From Phascolarctobacterium sp. (lineage in GTDB: Bacteria > Bacillota > Negativicutes > Acidaminococcales > Acidaminococcaceae), in the NCBI GenBank assembly GCA_030540395.1, contig JAUNWI010000003.1:1-64000 (forward strand): a stretch of 64,000 nucleotides of DNA, written 5' to 3'. The position numbers and the translations under genes are program-made. Each line of letters begins with the position of its first letter. Position 1 is the first letter of the stretch. The notes beneath the pieces were generated by a model, which was not told the origin of the DNA, searched no databases, and saw nothing but the letters and a program-made list of their open reading frames with translations. Positions 1-8,563 of the stretch are shown here, in pieces.

Positions 1-73
1 TGCCATGGTCAACGTGACCGATGGTGCCGATATTCAGATGGGGTTTAGTTCTTTCATATTTAGCTTTTGCCAT
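1..73 (-). CDS. tuf: Elongation factor Tu, N-terminal fragment (runs off the left edge)
   Basis: The first 24 codons of EF-Tu are visible, beginning [10 protein letters not shown] and reaching the G1 region [10 protein letters not shown] strong AGGAGG lies just upstream of the ATG at 71-73. It is the last visible gene of the str operon, 39 bases after fusA. EF-Tu delivers aminoacyl-tRNA to the ribosome in the cytoplasm. The rest of the gene lies outside the window. Confidence 0.96.
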   Translation of the reverse strand, partial: MAKAKYERTKPHLNIGTIGHVDHG

Positions 74-112
74 TGTGAATTTCCTCCTTAAGGTTGTTTC
101 TTAAAACTAGGC

Positions 113-2215
113 TTAGTTGGTGCCTTTGTTTTTAGCAATGATTGCTTCAGCAATGTTCTTGGGAACGTCTTCGTAGTGGTCAACTTCCATAGAGTAGTTG
201 CCACGACCTTGAGTCTTGCTGCGCAGGTCGGTTGCATAACCGAACATTTCAGCCAGCGGAACGAATGCATGAATTACTTGTGCACCGTTGCGAGCTTCCA
301 TACCTTCGATGCGACCACGACGAGAGTTTACGTCGCCGATTACATCGCCCATGTACTCTTCAGGAACAGTGATTTCTACTTTCATGTAGGGTTCCAGGAT
401 AACCGGGTTAGCCTTTTCAGCACCACTTCTGAAGCCCATGGAGCCGGCAATCTTAAATGCCATTTCAGAAGAGTCGACTTCGTGGTAAGAACCGTCGTAT
501 ACAGCTACAGCGATGTCAACCATGGGATAACCGGCAACTACGCCGTTTTCCATAGCTTCCTTAACGCCTGCTTCGATAGGAGCGATGTATTCCTTAGGAA
601 TAGCGCCGCCAACAACCTTGTTCTCGAACAGGAAGCCTTCGCCAGGTTCACGCGGGGTGATTTCCAACCAGCAGTGACCATATTGGCCTTTACCGCCGGA
701 CTGACGAACAAATTTACCTTCAGCTTTAACAGCCTTGCGGATGGTTTCGCGATAAGCAACCTGCGGGTTACCAACAGTGCAGCCTACTTTGAATTCACGC
801 AGCAGACGGTCAACAATGATATCCAGGTGAAGCTCGCCCATACCGGAAATAATGGTTTGGGAGGTTTCGGGATCAGTGTGAACGCGGAAGGTGGGATCTT
901 CTTCAGCCAGTTTTTGCAAAGCAATACCCATTTTTTCTTGGTCTGCTTTAGTTTTAGGTTCAACTGCAACGGAGATAACGGGTTCAGGGAATACCATGGA
1001 TTCCAGAATGATTTCGTTCTTTTCGTCGCAGAGGGTATCACCAGTGGTGGTGTCCTTCAGACCTACAGCTGCTGCGATATCACCGGAGTAAACCATTTCG
1101 ATTTCTTCGCGGTGGTTAGCATGCATTTGCAGGATACGACCGATACGCTCGCGTTTACCCTTGCTGGAGTTATATACATAAGAGCCAGAGGTCAGGGTAC
1201 CGGAGTATACGCGGAAGAATGCCAGCTTACCAACGAAGGGGTCGGTAGCAATCTTGAAGGCCAGTGCTGCGAACGGAGCATCGTCGGAGGACGGACGCTC
1301 GTCTTCTTCACCGGTTTCAGGATTTACGCCTTTGATATTCGGGATATCAGTAGGAGCGGGCATGAATTGGATTACAGCGTCCAGCATGGGTTGAACGCCT
1401 TTATTCTTGTAAGAAGAGCCGCAGCATACCGGAGTCATTTTGCAAGCGATGGTTTGCTTACGGATGCCAGCGATGATTTCTTCCTCGGTCAGCTCTTCGC
1501 CTTCCAAGTACTTCATCATCAGCTCATCATCGCTTTCAGCAACTGCTTCAATCAGAGCTGCACGATACTCTTCAGCTTTTTCCTTCATATCTTCAGGAAT
1601 TTCGATGAACTCTTCTTCTTTACCCAGCTTATCGTCATAAACGATTGCTCTCATTTTGATGAGGTCTACCATGCCTTCGAAGGTATCTTCGTAGCCGATA
1701 GGCAGTTGAATGGGAACAGCGTTTGCGTTCAGACGGGTTTTCATCATATCAACTACGCGATAGAAGTCAGCGCCGGTGATATCCATTTTGTTTACATATG
1801 CCATACGAGGTACGCTGTATTTGTCAGCCTGACGCCATACGGTTTCAGATTGAGGTTCAACGCCGCCTTTAGCACAGAAAACTGCAACGGAGCCGTCCAG
1901 AACACGCAGGGAACGTTCAACCTCTACAGTGAAGTCAACGTGGCCCGGAGTGTCGATGATGTTGATACGATGTTTATCAAATTGTTTCTCAGAGCCTTCC
2001 CAGTAGCAGGTGGTTGCAGCAGAGGTGATGGTAATACCACGCTCTTGCTCTTGAACCATCCAGTCCATGGTAGCAGCGCCTTCATGAGTTTCACCGATCT
2101 TATGTACTCTGCCGGTATAGAACAGAATACGTTCGGTAGTAGTGGTTTTACCAGCATCGATGTGAGCCATGATGCCGATATTTCTAGTTCTCTCAAGCGG
2201 AATTAATCTGCCCAC
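113..2215 (-). CDS. fusA: Elongation factor G, 700 aa
   Basis: This is the translocation GTPase EF-G, which moves tRNAs and mRNA through the ribosome. The P-loop AHIDAGKT is at residues 17-24, followed by the switch region with [16 protein letters not shown] and NKMD. Length is normal for the family. The start is GTG at 2213-2215, chosen because GAGGAGG lies about 8 bases upstream and the protein begins at the expected M-G-R-L-I-P-L-E-R. It sits between rpsG and tuf in the classic str operon order. Codon use is strongly biased, as expected for a highly expressed gene. A long antisense reading frame over it is a by-product of this bias. Confidence 0.99.
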   Translation of the reverse strand: MGRLIPLERTRNIGIMAHIDAGKTTTTERILFYTGRVHKIGETHEGAATMDWMVQEQERGITITSAATTCYWEGSEKQFDKHRINIIDTPGHVDFTVEVERSLRVLDGSVAVFCAKGGVEPQSETVWRQADKYSVPRMAYVNKMDITGADFYRVVDMMKTRLNANAVPIQLPIGYEDTFEGMVDLIKMRAIVYDDKLGKEEEFIEIPEDMKEKAEEYRAALIEAVAESDDELMMKYLEGEELTEEEIIAGIRKQTIACKMTPVCCGSSYKNKGVQPMLDAVIQFMPAPTDIPNIKGVNPETGEEDERPSSDDAPFAALAFKIATDPFVGKLAFFRVYSGTLTSGSYVYNSSKGKRERIGRILQMHANHREEIEMVYSGDIAAAVGLKDTTTGDTLCDEKNEIILESMVFPEPVISVAVEPKTKADQEKMGIALQKLAEEDPTFRVHTDPETSQTIISGMGELHLDIIVDRLLREFKVGCTVGNPQVAYRETIRKAVKAEGKFVRQSGGKGQYGHCWLEITPREPGEGFLFENKVVGGAIPKEYIAPIEAGVKEAMENGVVAGYPMVDIAVAVYDGSYHEVDSSEMAFKIAGSMGFRSGAEKANPVILEPYMKVEITVPEEYMGDVIGDVNSRRGRIEGMEARNGAQVIHAFVPLAEMFGYATDLRSKTQGRGNYSMEVDHYEDVPKNIAEAIIAKNKGTN

Positions 2216-2251
2216 TTCTTAAATCCTCCTCAAAATATCTGAGTCAGGCCA

Positions 2252-2734
<483 letters not shown>

Positions 2735-2768
2735 TTAGGATGATATCATTCTTAATGTTTTCTTGAAA

Positions 2769-3149
2769 TTATTTCTTTGCTTTAGCACGTTTTGCACCGT
2801 ACTTGGAGCGAGATTGGTTGCGGTTAGCAACGCCTGCAGTATCAAGAGCACCGCGAATGATATGGTAACGCACACCAGGAAGGTCCCTGACTCTTCCGCC
2901 TCTGATCAGAACAACACTGTGTTCTTGAAGATTATGGCCGATACCCGGGATATAGGCAGTAACTTCGATGCCGTTGGTCAAACGTACACGAGCTACTTTA
3001 CGCAGAGCAGAGTTAGGTTTCTTCGGGGTAGTGGTGTAAACACGGGTGCAAACGCCACGCTTTTGCGGACATTCTTTCAATGCCGGTGCAGTAGATTTGC
3101 TCTTCAGAACCTCTCTGCCTTTGCGAACCAATTGGTTAATTGTAGGCAT
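2769..3149 (-). CDS. rpsL: 30S ribosomal protein S12, 126 aa
   Basis: S12 sits at the decoding centre of the 30S subunit. The sequence begins [13 protein letters not shown] and has the conserved [10 protein letters not shown] (lysines at 43 and 44) and the later [13 protein letters not shown] loop. The lysines that are replaced in streptomycin-resistant S12 variants are present, so the visible sequence is of the sensitive type (known for the family; phenotype not tested). AGGAGGTG lies upstream. It is the second gene of the str operon. Confidence 0.99.
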   Translation of the reverse strand: MPTINQLVRKGREVLKSKSTAPALKECPQKRGVCTRVYTTTPKKPNSALRKVARVRLTNGIEVTAYIPGIGHNLQEHSVVLIRGGRVRDLPGVRYHIIRGALDTAGVANRNQSRSKYGAKRAKAKK

Positions 3150-3217
3150 ATCGGCACCTCCTTTCCAAACAATTAGATTTTAATGATTATAAAAACTTGA
3201 CTATTGCCAAGCCCTTA

Positions 3218-3469
3218 TCAAGATTTAAGTATTGCAGCAGCTGCGGCCTTTACGTTGATGCTGCAGGCCTTACCGATTTCCAGCATGCTCTCCGTTGTGA
3301 CGGTGGGCACATTGTTTATCTGGCACAGCTCAAGCAGCTTTCCGGTAACTCTTTCGTCCGCATCACTTGCGATGTAGACTACCTCAGCTGCCTGCCTTGC
3401 CACAGCCTTTTGCGTTTGCTTCACACCTACGGTGCGCTGCTCGGCTTGCTTCAAAGCTTCAAGCGTCAT
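3218..3469 (-). CDS. L7Ae/YbxF-like RNA-binding ribosomal protein, 83 aa
   Basis: A small protein of the L7Ae/L30e/S12e family that binds kink-turn RNA. The family pattern is visible: a helix of the ALKQAEQRTVGVKQT type, then VVYIASDADERV, LLELCQINNVP and a hydrophobic end. Firmicutes usually carry this gene (ybxF/rplGB) between rpoC and rpsL, which is where it sits here as first gene after the promoter at 3518-3546. Its exact ribosomal role is not well fixed. Confidence in the family is high. Confidence 0.93.
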   Translation of the reverse strand: MTLEALKQAEQRTVGVKQTQKAVARQAAEVVYIASDADERVTGKLLELCQINNVPTVTTESMLEIGKACSINVKAAAAAILKS

Positions 3470-3517
3470 TGGGTTACCTCCTTGCTAGAGCGCATAGCTC
3501 TCCCGCGATACTTGTAT

Positions 3518-3546
3518 ATTGTAACATCTTAAACAATGCGTGTCAA
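3518..3546 (-). promoter_or_regulatory. Sigma-A promoter of the str operon
   Basis: On the minus strand TTGACA (3541-3546) and TACAAT (3518-3523) are separated by exactly 17 bases. It lies about 50 bases before the L7Ae-like gene, so the str operon can be transcribed from here. Confidence 0.85.
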
Positions 3547-3672
3547 CACTTTTCAGGAATTTTTTTCAAAAATTTAGGCGCGTCAAAGGCCGTGTTAATG
3601 CGCGTCTTGTTTTCCACGCAGCCAAGTGTTTCAATACCCCTGAGGTGGACAAATCCGTCTGCATCGGACAGA

Positions 3673-4662
3673 CTATAAGCGCCACAGGCTAAAGCGCTGA
3701 TAGCCATATTTTTCAGCTATATTACGCCAAAAAGCCAGCGTCAGCTCATCAGCATACCAAACAGTATGGACTTCATCCTTTATGCTATAGCTAAAATAAA
3801 GGGCTCGACTGGCCTTGTCGCGCTCAGGATTGACCTGATATTTGCGTACTAAAGCCTCGGCTTCCCCTTGGGTTAAGCCACTAACCCTGCCGCCCTCAGC
3901 CCAGTCAAAGCCTCCATTAGCAAAAGCGATAGTAGTAGTCCCACACAGCTTTTCCATTTGCTTTAACGTGCGCATAATAAATTTTTCATTGGCCTTGGGT
4001 CCAGGCCCACTATGGGGCCCATATAAATTGTAGAACATCACTACATATTCGACTTTTTCCGGCAACAGCTCCGCATAAGCCAAGGTTTTAGGCTCCAAAA
4101 CTAAGCGCAGCTTGAGGCCGTTATTGTCACAGGCAGATTTGAGCTCCCGCGCAAATTGAGCGTAGCTTTTTACCAAAGCTTCCTCCTGCCATAAATTCTC
4201 ATAGTCAATTTCAATACCGGTAAAGCCCTTTTCCTTAGACAGCTTCACTATTTCTGCAATATGCCTGTGTCTTACCGTCTCCTTATCCAACAAACGATGC
4301 AAAAGCTGTACATCCTTGAGTGAAACGCCCTTGCCAGCTTCTTTATCATTAACAAAGCTCAAATAAAAGCGTCTTCCTGCAAACTCTTGCCCCTGCTGCA
4401 AAGCATTCACATCTAACCCCTTAGGCAGAGTTATGTGATTATGTTTATTAAAATGTGCAGCAAAAGCCACCAGCGCTTGGTCCTCCCGGACCAGCGCCTG
4501 CTCTAGCCCCTGCTGCCAATCCCAATATACTATCCAAGCAGAACGCTCCGGCACCATGGGTGGTGCTTGATTAGGGATGGCAGCCACGCAGGACCAGGCA
4601 TAGCCCACGCAGCCCAACAGGACTGTAGCAATTATTTTTTTCTTGTGCTTCAATAAATTCAT
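3673..4662 (-). CDS. Exported GH18-like glycoside hydrolase, 329 aa
   Basis: A secreted or membrane-anchored protein: K-rich start, hydrophobic stretch at residues about 10-28. The body resembles the glycoside hydrolase 18 barrel. The motif TGIEIDYE at 148-155 corresponds to the family signature DGxDxDxE, with the catalytic acid E155 and D153 kept but the first two acidic positions changed to T and E. Later FYNLYG and YFSYSIKDE fit barrel strands of the same family. It is the last gene of the minus-strand exopolysaccharide locus, 45 bases after the deacetylase-like gene. By analogy with the hydrolase of the Pga, Pel and alginate systems it may trim the polymer in the periplasm (inference). 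A spore-cortex-type lytic enzyme is an alternative. Confidence 0.75.
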   Translation of the reverse strand: MNLLKHKKKIIATVLLGCVGYAWSCVAAIPNQAPPMVPERSAWIVYWDWQQGLEQALVREDQALVAFAAHFNKHNHITLPKGLDVNALQQGQEFAGRRFYLSFVNDKEAGKGVSLKDVQLLHRLLDKETVRHRHIAEIVKLSKEKGFTGIEIDYENLWQEEALVKSYAQFARELKSACDNNGLKLRLVLEPKTLAYAELLPEKVEYVVMFYNLYGPHSGPGPKANEKFIMRTLKQMEKLCGTTTIAFANGGFDWAEGGRVSGLTQGEAEALVRKYQVNPERDKASRALYFSYSIKDEVHTVWYADELTLAFWRNIAEKYGYQRFSLWRL

Positions 4663-4707
4663 GCCTGCCTCCTGCCCTCAGATAAGCTTTCTAATACCCA
4701 CAACAAA

Positions 4708-6639
4708 TCAGAAGCTATGCACAAAGAAGTGCAGCAGCTTCTCCCAATATGCATTCATAGCATAGAGTGCGCCCTCCACGCCGTGGAGCTGGCTATCGTA
4801 CAAAATAAGGCTCTCGTCTCCGCCCCAGGGCTTATCAATGCGTATACTATGGCCGAAGAGACTAAACATGAGCACCGGCTCCGGCTTCTTTTCGGTACGA
4901 TAATCATAAACCATCAGCTTTTCGAAAACACCATCATATACGTCATCTGTCAAATTACGCTGACTCCAATCATAAGCAGCCATAGCAGCTTCTAAAGCAA
5001 TCTTGCCCCTACCTGTTTTGCTAACAGTGATGCTTTCATCCAATTCCCGTCCATCCAAAACGATGCGCAAGCTGCTGCCCTTCAAAAACAGCTCCAAGCT
5101 GCGCTTGCCAGGCTCACGAATATTGATGGGCGCAACATATTCCTTGCCACCCTCCTCAACTGAAACAGCGGGCTGTGCCTCCCTATCCAACATGCGCTGG
5201 GAATACAGCTCCGCCTGCTGCTTCGTTGGTGCATAGCGAGCAGCAGTTTTCAAGGCAGCCACCTCTGCCGCCTTTTTATCCTCGTCCACGCTAATAGGCT
5301 CTTTACCATCGAATTTGTTCAAATCCAGCTTCAAGAGCTCCTTACCATTTTCTCTAACATATAAATAGTTGCCGCTCAGCTTCACAGCCAAGGGCTCCCT
5401 CAAGGCTTCATCAGCTCGCAGATAAATAGCTTGCGTGCCATACTTGTTTCCTGTCAAGGTAACCTGCACATGCACATCTGAAGCACTGCGCATATTTTTC
5501 AAAAAGAGACGTCCATTGCTATCCGGATCCGTCGTAATGATTATTTTTTCCCTTTTAAACTCTGCCTCGCCGGCCTGCTGCAGCCATTTTGCAGCCTCCT
5601 CTGCCCTACCACGCACAAATTTTACAGGCTGCTCCTGGTCATGTGCAATGCGCATGAGCACGTGGTTGGCGTACCAATAAGACTGGGGCTGCATGCGAGT
5701 CAAATCATAGACACTGCTCTCACGACTATTCCAGCTGTAGCCCTCACGATTGAAATTCATGTCAAACAATTCAGTTATCCACTTTTCGTTAACCGCGCTT
5801 ACCTCGCGATTATTACCGAAGGCGCCAGTGTTGGAATGCATCAAAATATAAGCACCGGGCACGAAGCCAATTTCCTCAGTATAGACATCACGCAGCTTCT
5901 CATAATCATAGCTAATGCGATCCTGCATCATGTCATAGCTTTCCTTAGGGAAATCCTTCTCATCACGCAAATAATCCATTAAATAGTGATTATATTTGCG
6001 ACCCATATATGGTGCTACTAATACATGCTTGAGGGGAGTGAGCTCACCCAAATAATTGCCATAGCGGTCAAAGCAATTGATAAAAGCCAAACGATATCCA
6101 TTGGTCCCCAGCTCCCAAAAGCCATTATTAGCCAAGTCCTTGAGCTCCCTAGGCATCAAGAATTTAGTATCCTTGAGCTCGAATTTTTCTGCATAGGTCA
6201 AAGCCGTTCCTTTATAGTTCAGCTCCTCCAATATTTTTTGCGCAAAAATAGCCGTGTCACGTCTGCCATCCTCAAAGGTCAAAAACAAAGCCTTTTGGAG
6301 CAGCTCCTGCCCTTTCTCATAATAGGCCAAAATATCCTTTTGGGTGATGGTTTCATAGCCATTCAGCTTTAAAGCCTCCAGATGCTCGCGAATGCGATCG
6401 CGACCAATCAACGTATCCGTACCGGTGCGCGCAATGCCAAAATAAGACAAGGCCAAAAAGCCGTGGTCACCACGCACAGGTACATCCTGCCGCTCTTGAT
6501 AAGGCACATAATGCTTAAAGGTGAACAAAGCCATGGCCAAAAGCCAACCCAAGCCCAGCAGAATGACAAATTCCAAGATTACCCGCAGAAATTTGCGCCG
6601 ATTTTTCTTTTTTGTAAATTGCTCGTCGCCAAAATCCAT
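4708..6639 (-). CDS. Membrane-anchored NodB-type deacetylase-like protein, 643 aa, metal site degenerate
   Basis: An inner-membrane protein with a short cytoplasmic N-terminus and one membrane helix at about 19-40. Residues about 60-350 look like a polysaccharide deacetylase (NodB) fold: LFLTFEDGRRD at 118-128 stands where TFDDG is expected and WELGTNGYRL at 175-184 stands where the zinc motif HxxxH should be. Both histidines are replaced (N and L), so hydrolytic activity is doubtful. The C-terminal 250 residues are beta-rich with no family I recognise and could bind carbohydrate. The gene follows the synthase by 12 bases in the same operon. A polymer-binding or scaffold role is possible (inference). 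Confidence 0.7.
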   Translation of the reverse strand: MDFGDEQFTKKKNRRKFLRVILEFVILLGLGWLLAMALFTFKHYVPYQERQDVPVRGDHGFLALSYFGIARTGTDTLIGRDRIREHLEALKLNGYETITQKDILAYYEKGQELLQKALFLTFEDGRRDTAIFAQKILEELNYKGTALTYAEKFELKDTKFLMPRELKDLANNGFWELGTNGYRLAFINCFDRYGNYLGELTPLKHVLVAPYMGRKYNHYLMDYLRDEKDFPKESYDMMQDRISYDYEKLRDVYTEEIGFVPGAYILMHSNTGAFGNNREVSAVNEKWITELFDMNFNREGYSWNSRESSVYDLTRMQPQSYWYANHVLMRIAHDQEQPVKFVRGRAEEAAKWLQQAGEAEFKREKIIITTDPDSNGRLFLKNMRSASDVHVQVTLTGNKYGTQAIYLRADEALREPLAVKLSGNYLYVRENGKELLKLDLNKFDGKEPISVDEDKKAAEVAALKTAARYAPTKQQAELYSQRMLDREAQPAVSVEEGGKEYVAPINIREPGKRSLELFLKGSSLRIVLDGRELDESITVSKTGRGKIALEAAMAAYDWSQRNLTDDVYDGVFEKLMVYDYRTEKKPEPVLMFSLFGHSIRIDKPWGGDESLILYDSQLHGVEGALYAMNAYWEKLLHFFVHSF

Positions 6640-6651
6640 TTTTATCCTTCC

Positions 6652-8531
6652 TCAATCCTTCTGCTCAGCTTTTTCCTCAGCGGCATCATGCTGCTTATTA
6701 TCCTGCGCAGCCCTTTTGCTCTGCTTCGCTTCCTTTTTTCCCTTATCCTTTTCCTCTTCCTTCACGTCGGCAGGTGTGGGTCGCGTACCCCAATTGGACT
6801 TCCAGAAGGTTACCCAAGCAACGGGCATTTGCCACAAGAGCACTGCCTCATAATAGAAACAGAACCACATGCCATACCACCAGGTGGTGCTCTTTCTGAG
6901 TAGCTTTTGAGCAAAGCTCATCATCAGGCTCATAAGCAGCATGCCCAAAAGAAAAGTCCAAGGAAAAACTCTATAAGCCAAGGGTACATATACCAAATTA
7001 TAAAGCACAATCATGGGGGCCACGATGGGTACCATTACGCCCATGTAAAAGCACAGGGACATAAAAGGCTCCTTTTTCCACATAAATTTGGATGCATTGA
7101 TGGACTCCCGCAGCCAAGAGCGCTTCCAACGCATTTGCTGCTTCAGAAATACTTCATAGGAATTGGGTACAATGGTAGCACAAATGGCAGTATCCTGATA
7201 GCTGGTACGATGCTTACGCAAAATAAAGTTGGTCATACTGCGGTCGTCGCCAAAGGTAGCACGCTGCCCAAAAATTTTTGATTCAGCCAAGCGTCCATAT
7301 TCTCCATGACAAAATCCTTGCGATAGCAGGACAGGGGCCCGGATAGGCAGGTTACCGCGTCAAAATAAGCCTCCGCCGCCTTCATAACACGGAAGGAAAT
7401 ATAGTAACGCACGGCCTGCATTTTCGTCAGGCCATTGGTATAGGTATTGGCTACGTCCGTGCGCCCGGAAACGCCACCCATATCCTTATCCTTAAAAGGC
7501 TGTACTAAATTGATTATGGCAAAGGGATTCAAGAAGCTGTCGCTATCTACGAACACAAGCAAATCATGCTTGGCCATTTTTGCACCCACAGCCATTGCTT
7601 CACGCTTACCGGCATTTTTAGGCTGCACATAATAACGCAACCGGGATGCAACATTATAGCGTGCTTCCTTTTCTATAAGCTCATCAATAGTAGCCTTGAT
7701 GACCTCCACCGATTTATCAGTGGAATGGTCGTCAATAACGATGACCTCTAGATTGTCAATTGGATAATCCTGATTTAAGCAGCTAATAATAGTGCGCCTA
7801 ATCCATGTTTCTTCATTGAAGCAAGGAATAATAATCGTTACCGGAGGAGTATAATCCTTGTCAATGGGTACGGGACGATAAAAAGACGCAAAAAGGTAGC
7901 GGGACAGCAAAAAAATTGCTGCCACAATGCTGTACAGATACAACCATTGATTAAATTTGAAGTAAAGCACACTCTCCGTGCGCATCATGATGACTAAAAA
8001 AATCACCACTGCCATGAAAAAGGCAGCCGCGGGCAACGTATAACGATTGCGGATGCGGGTCATATACTCGGCCAAGGTTTCTTCAAACTCAATACCAAAG
8101 CTCTTATTGCCTTTTTCATCCACGCATTCACGCACCACTGTACCCCGGAGCTTGACCTTGCTTTCGTAGCCCTCGGGCATGGTACCAGGCGTGATTTCAA
8201 ATCTCAGTCCCAGCACATCGCCTACAGCAATTCTATTTCCCTCAGCACTCCCAAAGCTCAACAGCATGCCGGAGCTGGAAATGTTGAGCACATGCCCCTG
8301 CAAATGCTTCAAGCTTTTGCGAGTGTCCAATGATACATCCACGGGATAATCTACCACATAGCGCACGCCCTGATGATTGCCTTCAATATTCTTTTTTGAA
8401 CGCTCTACAACATCATTTTCATTGAAACCACGCCTATCACTATTGCTACGCACACCATCTGCATCAGGCACATGGTTCAGCAAACGCCGATCAGGCTGCT
8501 CCTCCGTCAGAATGTCCTTTTCAACAATCAT
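6652..8531 (-). pseudogene. PilZ-GT2 processive polysaccharide synthase, split by a one-base frameshift
   Basis: Two overlapping frames (8531-7233 and 7290-6652) together make one synthase of about 625 residues. In order: a PilZ domain at about 55-155 with NISSSG at 83-88; two membrane helices at about 167-183 and 195-217; a GT2 domain with DDH 267-269, VDSDS at 328-332; then, in the second frame, FGDDR and the processive-synthase motif QQMRW, several membrane helices and a K/E-rich tail. Homologues of the HasA/NodC type read WLNQxFLGxxxTFGDDR. That text is restored by one extra G in the run of three G at 7267-7269 (CCC on the plus strand). It is either a base-calling slip in a short homopolymer or a real or phase-variable mutation. 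It would polymerise a nucleotide sugar at the inner membrane; neighbours are the dehydrogenase, OM barrel and deacetylases. Confidence 0.85.
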
Positions 8532-8563
8532 GGATTTGCGCTCCTATTACTTATTCTACTTAA

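Noticed and set aside
176..2206. 676-codon open frame on the plus strand across fusA
   Set aside because: It is exactly antisense to fusA, has no ribosome binding site or family resemblance, and results from the codon bias of a highly expressed gene.
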